A stretch of 64,000 nt of DNA from the NCBI RefSeq assembly GCF_001189845.1, contig NZ_LFLZ01000021.1, positions 62,001 to 126,000 on the forward strand, in the 5' to 3' direction. Made by a program: the position numbers and the translations under genes. Every line of letters begins with the position of its first letter. The stretch's first letter is position 1. The stretch is from Bradyrhizobium tropiciagri (GTDB lineage: Bacteria; Pseudomonadota; Alphaproteobacteria; Rhizobiales; Xanthobacteraceae). The notes below the pieces were generated by a model. The model saw only the letters and a list, made by a program, of their open reading frames with translations, was not told where the DNA came from and made no database searches. Shown in pieces: positions 44,328 through 52,212 of the stretch.

Positions 44328-45689
44328 ATGCTCAAGCCTTACACCCCGGCCCTTGATATGAGTGACATCCAGGCCACGGTCCTGCGGCCACGCCCGTCGC
44401 CTTACGTGGGAGAATACGTCGTTCTTCGCATCGACGACGCGGCGCAGGGGCGAGAGATGTTGCGCCGAATAATCCCGCATGTCGCGCCCGCGGACGAATG
44501 GTGGGTGCCATCGTTACCCGGCTGGCTAGGAATCGCCTTCACCTACCAGGGCCTCAAGGCATTAGGGCTGCCGCAGGCCTCCCTGGACAGCTTTCCCGTC
44601 GAGTTTCGACAAGGGATGGCGGCTCGCGCCGCGATACTCCACGATTTCGGCGGCAACGCGCCGAGCAATTGGGAATATCCGTTCGGCAACTCCGACATGC
44701 ACGTCGCACTAGCGGTCTACTCGGACAATGAGCAGCATCTCGGCGAAATTCTGGCACGGGCGGGCCAGTCCCACCATGATCTCGCGCATGTCTCAGTTGT
44801 CTATCGCATGCGTTTCAATGAACTCCCGGGCGGACGCAATCCATTTGGCTTCCGGGATGGATTGCACAATCCGCACGTCGAAGGCAGTGTTGCTGAAGAA
44901 GATGGTTTTGTCCCTGCCGCCAGCAACGCGTCGATCAAAGCAGGCGAGTTCGTGATGGGCTATCCGGACGAACTTGGCCAGACGGCGCTGGCTCCGATTC
45001 CCGGCGAACTGCGGCACAACGGCACCTTTGTGGCGTTTCGCAAATTTCACATGGATGTCGCGGCGTTTCGCAAATACCTGCGCGCGCACGCATCCTCGCC
45101 CGAGGAAGAGGAACTCCTCGCCGCCAAAATGGTGGGACGATGGCGCAGTGGTGCGCCCTTGGTATTGGCGCCCGACCACGACGATCCCGCGCTGGGTGGT
45201 GATGCGACGCGCAACAACGATTTCAGCTATGCAGATGATATGAAGGGATTGAAGTGTCCATTCAGCGCGCATACTCGTCGCATCAATCCACGCGATGCCC
45301 TGAAGGACGACGTCGTCAACGTCAATCTCCACAAATTCCTGCGGCGCGGCACGAACTACGGATCAGCCTTGCCGGAGGGAGTGCTCGAGGATGACGGCGC
45401 CGAGCGCGGCGGCGTCTTCCTCCTGATCGGCGCACACTTGCAGCGGCAGTTCGAGTTCGTGCAGTCGCAATGGGCGACCGACGGCAATTTTATCAGTCAC
45501 GGAGCCGAGCAGGATCCACTCGTCGGCAATAACGATGGTGAGGGCGTCTTCACCATTCCCAAGATTCCGGTTCGACGTCGTCTGCACGGGCTGCCTTGCT
45601 TTGTCTCTGTCCGCGGCGGTGAATATTGCTTCATGCCTGGCCTGCGCGCGCTGCAATGGCTTGCGCGCTTGGGCGATAACGCCGACTAG
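44328..45689 (+). CDS. DyP-type haem peroxidase
   Basis: The ~453-residue protein contains the DyP signature GFRDG (with the distal Asp), and a proximal His in CPFSAHTRRINPRDA. DyP peroxidases use peroxide to oxidise dyes, phenolics or porphyrins. There is no signal peptide and no obvious encapsulin-targeting tail at the C-terminus (WLARLGDNAD), so it is probably cytosolic. I begin it at ATG 44328, with GAGG upstream. It is first of a series of plus-strand genes (NIPSNAP, DUF4331, TPR, unknown, AhpD-like) that look like a functional cluster. Confidence 0.93.
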   Translation: MLKPYTPALDMSDIQATVLRPRPSPYVGEYVVLRIDDAAQGREMLRRIIPHVAPADEWWVPSLPGWLGIAFTYQGLKALGLPQASLDSFPVEFRQGMAARAAILHDFGGNAPSNWEYPFGNSDMHVALAVYSDNEQHLGEILARAGQSHHDLAHVSVVYRMRFNELPGGRNPFGFRDGLHNPHVEGSVAEEDGFVPAASNASIKAGEFVMGYPDELGQTALAPIPGELRHNGTFVAFRKFHMDVAAFRKYLRAHASSPEEEELLAAKMVGRWRSGAPLVLAPDHDDPALGGDATRNNDFSYADDMKGLKCPFSAHTRRINPRDALKDDVVNVNLHKFLRRGTNYGSALPEGVLEDDGAERGGVFLLIGAHLQRQFEFVQSQWATDGNFISHGAEQDPLVGNNDGEGVFTIPKIPVRRRLHGLPCFVSVRGGEYCFMPGLRALQWLARLGDNAD

Positions 45690-45799
45690 ACGCGCAGCGT
45701 TAGCAAGGTTTTGCGTCGCTTTGTCAGCATTCACTCGAAGTTCAGCGCAGGGTCGCTTAATTCAAAGCTCGACGCTGCTGAAGATTTAGGAGAATCACC

Positions 45800-46123
45800 G
45801 TGCTCGTCGACGTCCGCACCTATCAGGTCAAACCGGGAAAACTCACCCAGGAGCTGGATCTTTACGCCAAACACGGCTTGGCGGCGCAAATCCGTCACCT
45901 GGGCGCGCCGCTTGCATATTTGCACGCTGAAAGCGGCGATCTGAACACCATGGTTCATCTCTGGACGTTTGAGGATGCCGCCGATCGAGCCTGCCGCCGC
46001 GCCGCCATGATGGCGGACCCGGAATGGCTGAATTACCTGAAGCTGGCCGACGAGGCCGCGTACCTGGTGGAGCAGCGCAACAGTCTCATGGTGCCGGCAA
46101 GCTTTGCTGCCATCAAACGGTGA
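45800..46123 (+). CDS. NIPSNAP-family small protein
   Basis: The 107-residue protein fits NIPSNAP: MLVDVRTYQVKPGKLTQELD, HLWTFEDAADRACRRAAMM, WLNYLKLADEAAYLVEQRN. These ferredoxin-like proteins are small dimers of uncertain function; some relate to vesicle or aromatic metabolism. The start is GTG with TAGGAGA before it. It sits between DyP and DUF4331 genes, likely co-transcribed. Confidence 0.87.
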   Translation: MLVDVRTYQVKPGKLTQELDLYAKHGLAAQIRHLGAPLAYLHAESGDLNTMVHLWTFEDAADRACRRAAMMADPEWLNYLKLADEAAYLVEQRNSLMVPASFAAIKR

Positions 46124-46155
46124 GCGCGGTCATCGGTAACAAGGATTGTTCGACC

Positions 46156-47280
46156 ATGTCCGATCACTTCTCCGGGCCTCGGGCCCTCTCCGAACCAGCC
46201 GCCGACATTACGGATGTGTATGCGTTTCCGGCGCCCGACAGTCCAGATCACCTTGTCTTGGTGCTGGACGTGTTCGGCAAGGCCGGCCCCTCAGCCGTCT
46301 TCTCCGACGCGGTCATCTATCGGTTTCGAATACGGCCGGTTGAGATTGCTGCAATGGGTCCGGAAGCGGCCTTTGCACCAAGTCAAACTGAGTTCACATT
46401 TGACTGCACGTTCGACGTCCCGAGTGGTACCGGCAACGCAGTGCGCCTGGCTCAGTACGGCCGCTGTCTCACGCCGGATGGACGTGTCATCTCGTTTCGC
46501 GCCGACGACGAGAACGGCGGTGTGGGTGACGGCGTCCAGGTATTCGCGGGCCAGCGTTCTGAACCATTCTTTCTCGACGTGCGAATGATCGAGAAGACGG
46601 CAGCCACCGGCAAACTGTCGTTCAAACCGAAAGGGTCCGACACTCTATATGGCACCAACATACTCGCCATCGTGATCAAGTTCGATTGGCGCAAGATGCT
46701 CAAAGGCGGACCGCTCTTCGCGGTCGTGTGTGAAACGCTCGTAGCCGGCAAGCAACCAGTTCGAATTGAACGTGTCGGCCGTCCTGAAATCAAGAACGTC
46801 ACGTTGAGCTGGAAGCAGTTCGATCAGATCAACAGAGACCTTGAAATCCGCGATCTCTACAACAGCGAGGACGCCTTCGACATCAAGCGCGACTATTTCG
46901 ATGTCTATCGGATGCGGATGAACGCCAATCTGGCATTCCACGATGGACTCGACGGCAAAATCGATTGGCCTTTCGATCAGCACGGCAATCATCCGCTCAC
47001 CAAGCTGCTGTTGGCGGACTTCCTGGTCGTCGATGCATCGATGGCTTTCGCTGAAACGAGCTACTTCGATATCGAGCGTTCGATGCTCGAGGGCCGACTG
47101 CACGCCACGCCTGGCGGCCGGTGGCTCAATCAAGATTTCATGGATTTCGTTTACACGCTCTATGTCAACGGCATAAACGGCCCGCCCATCAACGATGGCG
47201 TCGACGCGCCGATCGCCTGGTCGTCTAAGACATTTCCGTATCTTGCGCCGCCCAACCCAACCAAGGCAGCGGTGGCATGA
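46156..47280 (+). CDS. DUF4331 family protein
   Basis: The 374-residue protein starts MSDHFSGPRALSEPAADITD and continues VYAFPAPDSPDHLVLVLDVF, the beginning typical of DUF4331. Later parts include TEFTFDCTFDVPSGTGN, FFLDVRMIEKTA and a Trp/Asn-rich middle. No catalytic residues are recognised. There is no signal peptide in this copy, unlike many DUF4331 proteins. I chose the ATG at 46156 with AAGGA upstream. Its stop overlaps the start of the TPR gene (ATGA). Function in the DyP cluster is unknown. Confidence 0.88.
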   Translation: MSDHFSGPRALSEPAADITDVYAFPAPDSPDHLVLVLDVFGKAGPSAVFSDAVIYRFRIRPVEIAAMGPEAAFAPSQTEFTFDCTFDVPSGTGNAVRLAQYGRCLTPDGRVISFRADDENGGVGDGVQVFAGQRSEPFFLDVRMIEKTAATGKLSFKPKGSDTLYGTNILAIVIKFDWRKMLKGGPLFAVVCETLVAGKQPVRIERVGRPEIKNVTLSWKQFDQINRDLEIRDLYNSEDAFDIKRDYFDVYRMRMNANLAFHDGLDGKIDWPFDQHGNHPLTKLLLADFLVVDASMAFAETSYFDIERSMLEGRLHATPGGRWLNQDFMDFVYTLYVNGINGPPINDGVDAPIAWSSKTFPYLAPPNPTKAAVA

Positions 47281-48359
47281 TCGACTCGTCCGGAATCTCC
47301 GCGCCGGCCATTTGGCCCGCCGCCAGCCCGCTCACGCTGACGGACGGAACGATCGCTCTGCTCAATCTGCAGGCCCAAATCGATGGCCTCGAAGGTCACT
47401 GCACCTCAGCGGAAACAGCAACCCTGATCGACCTGCTCATTCTTCGCGGGCTCATCCTCGGGCGCATCAGCGATTATGAGCGAGCCGCGCAGCTGGCCAA
47501 TCGTCAGGTCGGCGAAGCAACTACGGACGCGGCCGCCTACATGGCGCGCGCACGGACCCGCGCGGTATTCCATCGTTTTGCAGAGGCGCTTGACGATCTT
47601 GATAACGTCGATCGGATGTCGCCCCACGATGCTGCTGCAAAGCGGGAGCGTGCAGCAATCCTGCAGGCGCAGGGGCGCTTTGATGAAGCCCTCGCGGCAT
47701 ATTCTGCCGTCATCGACGGCGTGGGACAATTTGAACGAGCTGCCGCATTGACCGGGTTGTGGGCCGAGCGGGGCGAGGCCGACACGGCGCAGCACTTTTA
47801 TCTCGATAGCCTGCGCAGCTACCGAGGCATCTCTCCGTTTCCGCTGGCGCTACTGGATTTTCAGCAGGGCGTCATGTGGATGAGGCATCAGCGGCTGGAG
47901 AAGGCGCGAACGTGCTTCGAAGCCGCGATACGTCGCGTCCCTGCCTTCGCGCCAGCGCAAGGCCATTTGGCGGAGGTCGAGGCAGATCTGGGCAAGCCTG
48001 AAGCGGCGCTGGCGCGGCTGTACCCGTTGGCCATTTCTTCCGACGATGCGGACTACGCGGCGCAACTCGCGCGCATCCTCGGCGAAATGGGTCGGAACGA
48101 AGAGTCCAGTGTTTGGCGCCACAGGGCTGCCGAGCGCTATGACGAGTTAACCACTGCACACCGCGAGGCGTTCGCCGATCATGCGGCGGAGTTCTGGCTT
48201 GGCCCCGGTAACGATCCGGAGGAAGCCCTTCGCCTCGCAATCCTCAATCTAGAAGTGCGGAAGACGCCGCGCGCGCGTGAACTCCTGGTGCAGGCGCTCG
48301 ACGCGAACACGGCAGGAGCAGCATCTGCTCGGTGCTCCGGCCCCACCTTATCCAATTGA
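47277..48359 (+). CDS. Tetratricopeptide-repeat-like protein
   Basis: The 360-residue protein is a chain of helix pairs of about 34 residues, e.g. RISDYERAAQLANRQVGEAT, AILQAQGRFDEALAAYSAVI, RHQRLEKARTCFEAAIRRVP and GHLAEVEADLGKPEAALARL. Such TPR stacks mediate protein contacts. There is no signal peptide. Start codon is within the DUF4331 stop (ATGA), so they are produced together and may form a complex. Confidence 0.85.
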   Translation: MIDSSGISAPAIWPAASPLTLTDGTIALLNLQAQIDGLEGHCTSAETATLIDLLILRGLILGRISDYERAAQLANRQVGEATTDAAAYMARARTRAVFHRFAEALDDLDNVDRMSPHDAAAKRERAAILQAQGRFDEALAAYSAVIDGVGQFERAAALTGLWAERGEADTAQHFYLDSLRSYRGISPFPLALLDFQQGVMWMRHQRLEKARTCFEAAIRRVPAFAPAQGHLAEVEADLGKPEAALARLYPLAISSDDADYAAQLARILGEMGRNEESSVWRHRAAERYDELTTAHREAFADHAAEFWLGPGNDPEEALRLAILNLEVRKTPRARELLVQALDANTAGAASARCSGPTLSN

Positions 48360-48386
48360 GCAGCAACCAGTCATGAGGAGAATACA

Positions 48387-48902
48387 ATGACCACGAAAGT
48401 CATCGAAAACGAACGCACGGCAATGTCGCAGCACATAACGCGTCAGCCTGACGGGCCGGGCAAGCGCATCGGGAAAAAGGGAGAAATCTCCTTTCTCGGT
48501 AAACTTGCCCCCGGCGCAGCAAAAGTGTTCCGCGAGCGCTTACCGCAGATTCAAGCCGAGGCGGGATCTTGGGAAGACGGAGTTGGCACTGTGGTCGACT
48601 TCCGCGCGACGCTGATCGACAACGATACACGGATGTTGGTAACGATCGTCTACGATGGCGATTTCAAGCCCTATCTCGAGGATGTCCTGAGTAAAGCTGG
48701 CCCGTGGCTCGACCAGGTCTTTGGCGGATTTGAGGGCTTCAAAGGGGTGAAAGATCGTAAATCCGTTGAAGAGCTCGTCGCTAACACTCACTTTGAGTGC
48801 GACCTTTTCTATATCGCCAATCCGGACGTCACTGCTCGCGACGTCGCTAAAATGCAGCGGCTGAGCAAGGCAGTCGGCGACCTGCTCGATGCTGCGAATT
48901 GA
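48387..48902 (+). CDS. Unknown 171-residue protein of the DyP cluster
   Basis: The sequence starts MTTKVIENERTAMSQHITRQ and contains FLGKLAPGAAKVFRERLPQI, VVDFRATLIDNDTRMLVTIV, YDGDFKPYLEDVLSKAGPWL and DVTARDVAKMQRLSKAVGDL. It is soluble, mixed alpha/beta. I recall similar proteins in rhizobia next to peroxidases but know no assigned activity. GAGGAG precedes the ATG. Its place, ~27 bases after the TPR gene, makes it part of the same transcription unit. Confidence 0.75.
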   Translation: MTTKVIENERTAMSQHITRQPDGPGKRIGKKGEISFLGKLAPGAAKVFRERLPQIQAEAGSWEDGVGTVVDFRATLIDNDTRMLVTIVYDGDFKPYLEDVLSKAGPWLDQVFGGFEGFKGVKDRKSVEELVANTHFECDLFYIANPDVTARDVAKMQRLSKAVGDLLDAAN

Positions 48903-49177
48903 GGGGCTGCGTCTCGTGGAGACCTCCCAGTCATGCTTCAACCCGCTGCACTCGTGGACAAGGCCATAATGGTCGTGACCCACGAGGCGGCGCTGGATCG
49001 CATGTGGCATGAAGGCTAGTCGGATTCGCAAACCGGCCAGTTGGCTTGTCCTAGAGCCAAATCATGGAGAACATCTGGACCCGCGCGATCGGCGCGATCC
49101 AAAAATGCATCTGAAGGTATTCCACCGGCCTCGGCTCCACGAGCTTGATGAAAACAGCCAATACCATGGAGGACACA
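48903..49177. other. Short gap before the AhpD-like gene
   Basis: No convincing gene. A small inverted pair, GTCTC/GAGAC, lies near 48911-48923 just past the upstream stop; it is too short to call a terminator. The AhpD-like ribosome site GGAGGA is at the end. Confidence 0.4.
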
Positions 49178-49519
49178 ATGGCTATGCTTGATTGGAACGA
49201 ATATCGAGGGCAGATACTCGCCCGGCTCGGCGAAATCGGCAAGCTCTCACCGGATACTATCAGGGGCTACACGGCGCTCGGCGGGGCCGGCGCAAAGACC
49301 GGACATCTTGATGCCAAGACGCGTGAGCTGATCGCGCTTGCAGTCGCGATTACGCTGCGCTGCGACGGCTGCATCAGCGTGCACACGGCAGCGGCCAAGA
49401 AGCTTGGCGCTACCAAGGAAGAGATAGCGGAAGCGCTGGGTGTCGGCATCAGCGTCAATGCCGGTGCGGCCCTCGTTTACTCAACCCGCACGTTCGACGC
49501 GTTCGATGCGGCGCCGTAA
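49178..49519 (+). CDS. AhpD-like carboxymuconolactone decarboxylase family protein
   Basis: The ~113-residue protein has the AhpD-type redox motif RCDGCISVHTAAAKK (Cys-x2-Cys-x3-His), with KTRELIALAVAITLRC before it and AEALGVGISVNAGAALVYST after. AhpD and related proteins use the paired Cys as thiol-disulfide relays against peroxides; family members also decarboxylate. I prefer the ATG at 49178, seven bases after GGAGGA, to the longer frame from 49145. It may feed reducing power to a peroxidase in the DyP cluster upstream. Confidence 0.88.
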   Translation: MAMLDWNEYRGQILARLGEIGKLSPDTIRGYTALGGAGAKTGHLDAKTRELIALAVAITLRCDGCISVHTAAAKKLGATKEEIAEALGVGISVNAGAALVYSTRTFDAFDAAP

Positions 49520-49565
49520 GCGACGCGGCTCCATGTCGCCGTCGACACCGGCGTGGCCTGTGATC

Positions 49566-49816
49566 ACCAACTTTCGCAAGAATTTGCCGTGATTTGCACT
49601 GCTTCACTCGCGTCAACGCTCCTTGTCGCATACCAATCGACTTATCGGAGGCGAACGACTCTCCCAAGTGCTTGGAGCCTGGCCCTTCGCCCCCTTCGCT
49701 GTGGCTCCCCGCGGCCGGTCCTTTCCCCCGGAGGACCGGCCGCCCCCTTCCGAACGGCTGAGGGATCGCGGGTGCTGGATGGGATGGGCATGCAGGTTCT
49801 TTGGATCGGGGAAGTC
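49566..49816. repeat. Intergenic repeat with strong GC hairpin, copy 2
   Basis: Like 9088-9310, this combines GATTTGCACTGCTTCACTCG with a CAAT block, GTGGCTCCCCGCGGCCGGTC and GGACCGGCCGCCCCC. The hairpin here has a 12-bp perfect stem (GCGGCCGGTCCT with AGGACCGGCCGC). A CTTTGGATCGGGG end also matches. It lies between the DyP cluster and the ALA synthase gene, where it could terminate transcription. Confidence 0.6.
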
Positions 49817-49853
49817 CAATCGTTGAGCCGGAAACGGACGGAGATTTCGCTAT

Positions 49854-51082
49854 ATGATCTATGATCATTTCTTTTCCGCAGCGCTCGCCCGGCTTCATGA
49901 GGAGCGGCGCTACCGCGTGTTTGCCGATCTCGAACGCATCGCCGGGCGCTTTCCGCATGCAATATGGCATTCTCCCGACGGCCCGCGCCCGGTCGTGATC
50001 TGGTGCTCGAACGATTATCTTGGCATGGGGCAGCATCCGAAGGTGATCGGCGCAATGGTCGAAACTGCGACCCGGATGGGCGCAGGCGCGGGCGGCACCC
50101 GCAACATTTCCGGGACCAATCACCCGCTGGTCGAGTTGGAGCGCGAGCTCGCCGACCTGCACGGCAAGGAGGCTGCCCTGGTCTTCACCTCAGGGTACGT
50201 GTCCAACGAGACCGGCATCGCGACTATCGCCAAGCTGCTTCCAAACTGCGTGATCTTCGCGGACGCCTTGAACCACAATTCGATGATCGAGGGCGTACGG
50301 CGCGCCGGCGTAGAAAAGAAGATCTGGTGCCACAACGACGTGAATCATCTCGAAGATCTGCTGGCGGGGGCGCCCCCCGATCGCCCGAAGCTGATCGTGT
50401 TCGAGGCGCTCTACTCGATGGACGGCGACGTCGCGCCGGTTAACCGCATCTGCGATCTCGCGCAGCGCTACGGCGCGATGACCTATATCGACGAGGTCCA
50501 TTCGGCCGGCATGTACGGGCCACGCGGGTCCGGGATCGCTGCGCGGGACGGGGCCTTGCACCGTATCGACGTGGTCGAGGGGACGCTGGCAAAGGCATTC
50601 GGATGCCTGGGCGGCTACATCGCGGGCAGCGCCGACGTCATCGACGCGGTGCGTTCCTATGCGCCGGGATTCATCTTTACAACCGCGCTTCCGCCGGCGA
50701 TCTGCGCCGCCGCTACCGCGGCGATCCGGCACCTCAAGACTTCGCAATGGGAGCGCGACCGACACCAGAACCGCGCGGCACGGGTCAAGGCCGTGCTCAA
50801 TGCTGCCGGCCTGCCAGTGATGCCGAGCGAGACGCATATTGTGCCGGTCATGGTGGGCGATCCGGAGAAGTGTAAGGAAGCGACCGATCTCCTGCTTGCC
50901 GAGTACGGCATCTATGTCCAGCCGATCAACTATCCGACCGTCCCGCGCGGACCGAACGGCTGCGCATTACGCCGACGCCTTATCACGATTACGTGCTGAT
51001 CGACGTGCTCGCAGAAGCGCTGGTCGGTGTCTGGGAACGACTTGGGTTGCCGCGGCGGTACCGGATGCTCGCTGCGGAGTGA
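49854..51082 (+). pseudogene. hemA: 5-aminolevulinate synthase gene with a late frameshift
   Basis: The protein is a typical class-II PLP enzyme that condenses glycine and succinyl-CoA to make the haem precursor. The start IYDHFFSAALARLHEERRYR, NDYLGMGQHPKVIGAM, GSGGTRNISGTNHPLVELE-like stretch, the DEVHSAGMYGPRGSGIA motif, and the Lys in VEGTLAKAFGCLGGY (about residue 247) are present. The first frame ends at 50999 with a non-family tail (NGCALRRRLITITC). One base lost near 50950 after PTVPRG shifts it; in the next frame TERLRITPTPYHDYVLIDVL and EALVGVWERLGLP restore the family end up to a TGA at 51080-51082. It may be a second copy beside a functional hemA elsewhere. Confidence 0.85.
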
Positions 51083-51175
51083 TCGGTAATGCATGGCGCA
51101 TCGGCCACGCGCCGCACTGAGAGCGGTAGCGTTGCATTTCATCGAAGGAAATGATCAAGCGCTTTGGAGCACACA

Positions 51176-51321
51176 ATGAAAAGTTGCTCAAGTCTGCGGT
51201 TGCCGCGGGTTGCCTGGTGGCCTTCGCGCCAGTCGCGCAGGCCCGCTCTACGTACGACGGATCCTGGGACCTTCTCTTCATGACCCAAAGCGGTGCGTAC
51301 GATTCGACTTACAGCGCCTGA
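51176..51321 (+). pseudogene. Truncated copy of the 9.34-kb secreted-protein gene
   Basis: The frame reads LLKSAVAAGCLVAFAPVAQA followed by RSTYDGSWDLLFMTQSGAYD, the same signal peptide end and mature start as the intact gene at 9341 (RPAYDGSWDLLFVTQRGACD). A run of A residues after the ATG lacks one base, so the start codon is out of frame, and a TGA at 51319 ends it after 'TYSA'. The ~60 terminal residues and the glycine-rich part are missing. TTGGAGCA before the ATG matches the intact gene too. The remaining 51083-51413 bases show no further gene. Confidence 0.75.
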
Positions 51322-51413
51322 GGAAATGACTTGCAAAACGAAAGTCGTATTATATGATGAGTGACAGATAATAAGCGTCGCGAAAGGCGGCGCCGACACA
51401 AAGGAGGCACGCT

Positions 51414-52211
51414 TTGTCCGAGGACGCGATCGTGACACGCGAAGAGCGTGGCAGCATCTCCGTTTTGACCATGGTTTATCGGCCGTACAACCTGCTGGGC
51501 CCTAAGCTGATCAATGAGATCGTGGCGCAGATAGAGTCGTCTCAGAAGGCAGGCAGCCGTGCTATTGTGATCCGTAGCGGGCTGCGGCATTTCTCGGCTG
51601 GAGCGGACCTGGATATCTTCGACAAACGGGTCGCCGCGGGTGAGGCCGACCAGGCCGGCGAAAACAGGCGCCTCAGCGGCGTCGAGTTTCTGCGCTTCAT
51701 GGAACTGCTGCCAATACCGCTGATTGCGAGTGTCCACGGCGTTTGCCTCGGCGGGGGTCTCGAGCTTGCGCTTTCCTGCGACTACATCATCGCGGCCTCT
51801 TCGGCCAAGATAGGATCGGTCGAGGCAACGCTGGGGCTGCATCCATTGCTTGGCGGAATCCAGCGTCAGGTGCAGCGGATCGGTGCCCAGCGGGCCAAGG
51901 AAATGTCGATGCTGGCCCGGCGTTATGATGCGCCGACCCTGGAGAAATGGGGATTGATCAATCTTACCGTCCCAGAGGAGTCGCTGGAGCAAGTCACAAT
52001 GACGGTGGCGGAAGAATTCGCCCATGGACCGACAGTGGCGCATGCGGCCACGAAGCAACTCGTGCATATCGCGGTCAACGAAGGTGTGGTTGCTGCCGAT
52101 GAAGCAATGGCAAGGGTCCAGGCGCCGATATGGGCTTCAGAAGACCTGAAGACGGGACTTGCGTCATTCCGCAAGAATGGTCCGGGTCTCGCAAAATTCG
52201 AGGGGCGTTGA
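51414..52211 (+). CDS. Enoyl-CoA hydratase/isomerase family protein
   Basis: A crotonase-fold protein of 265 residues. Family features are RHFSAGADLDIFDKRV (oxyanion hole), SVHGVCLGGGLELALSCDYI (Glu in GLEL), and AKIGSVEATLGLHPLLGGIQ. The second catalytic Glu is in VEATLGL. The start codon is TTG at 51414, six bases after GGAGG. It is followed after one base by a CoA-transferase gene, and then by an HxlR regulator. Together they form a small acyl-CoA metabolising operon, and its substrate is unknown. Position 51350-51365 (TATTATATGATGAGTG) is A/T rich and may hold its promoter. Confidence 0.92.
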   Translation: MSEDAIVTREERGSISVLTMVYRPYNLLGPKLINEIVAQIESSQKAGSRAIVIRSGLRHFSAGADLDIFDKRVAAGEADQAGENRRLSGVEFLRFMELLPIPLIASVHGVCLGGGLELALSCDYIIAASSAKIGSVEATLGLHPLLGGIQRQVQRIGAQRAKEMSMLARRYDAPTLEKWGLINLTVPEESLEQVTMTVAEEFAHGPTVAHAATKQLVHIAVNEGVVAADEAMARVQAPIWASEDLKTGLASFRKNGPGLAKFEGR

Positions 52212-52212
52212 T

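Noticed and set aside
44328..45689. Encapsulin cargo role for the DyP peroxidase
   Set aside because: The C-terminus (WLARLGDNAD) lacks a typical targeting peptide and no shell gene lies nearby.
49520..51420. An insertion sequence carrying hemA
   Set aside because: No transposase frame or terminal inverted repeats are visible around the gene; only the separate hairpin repeat is present.
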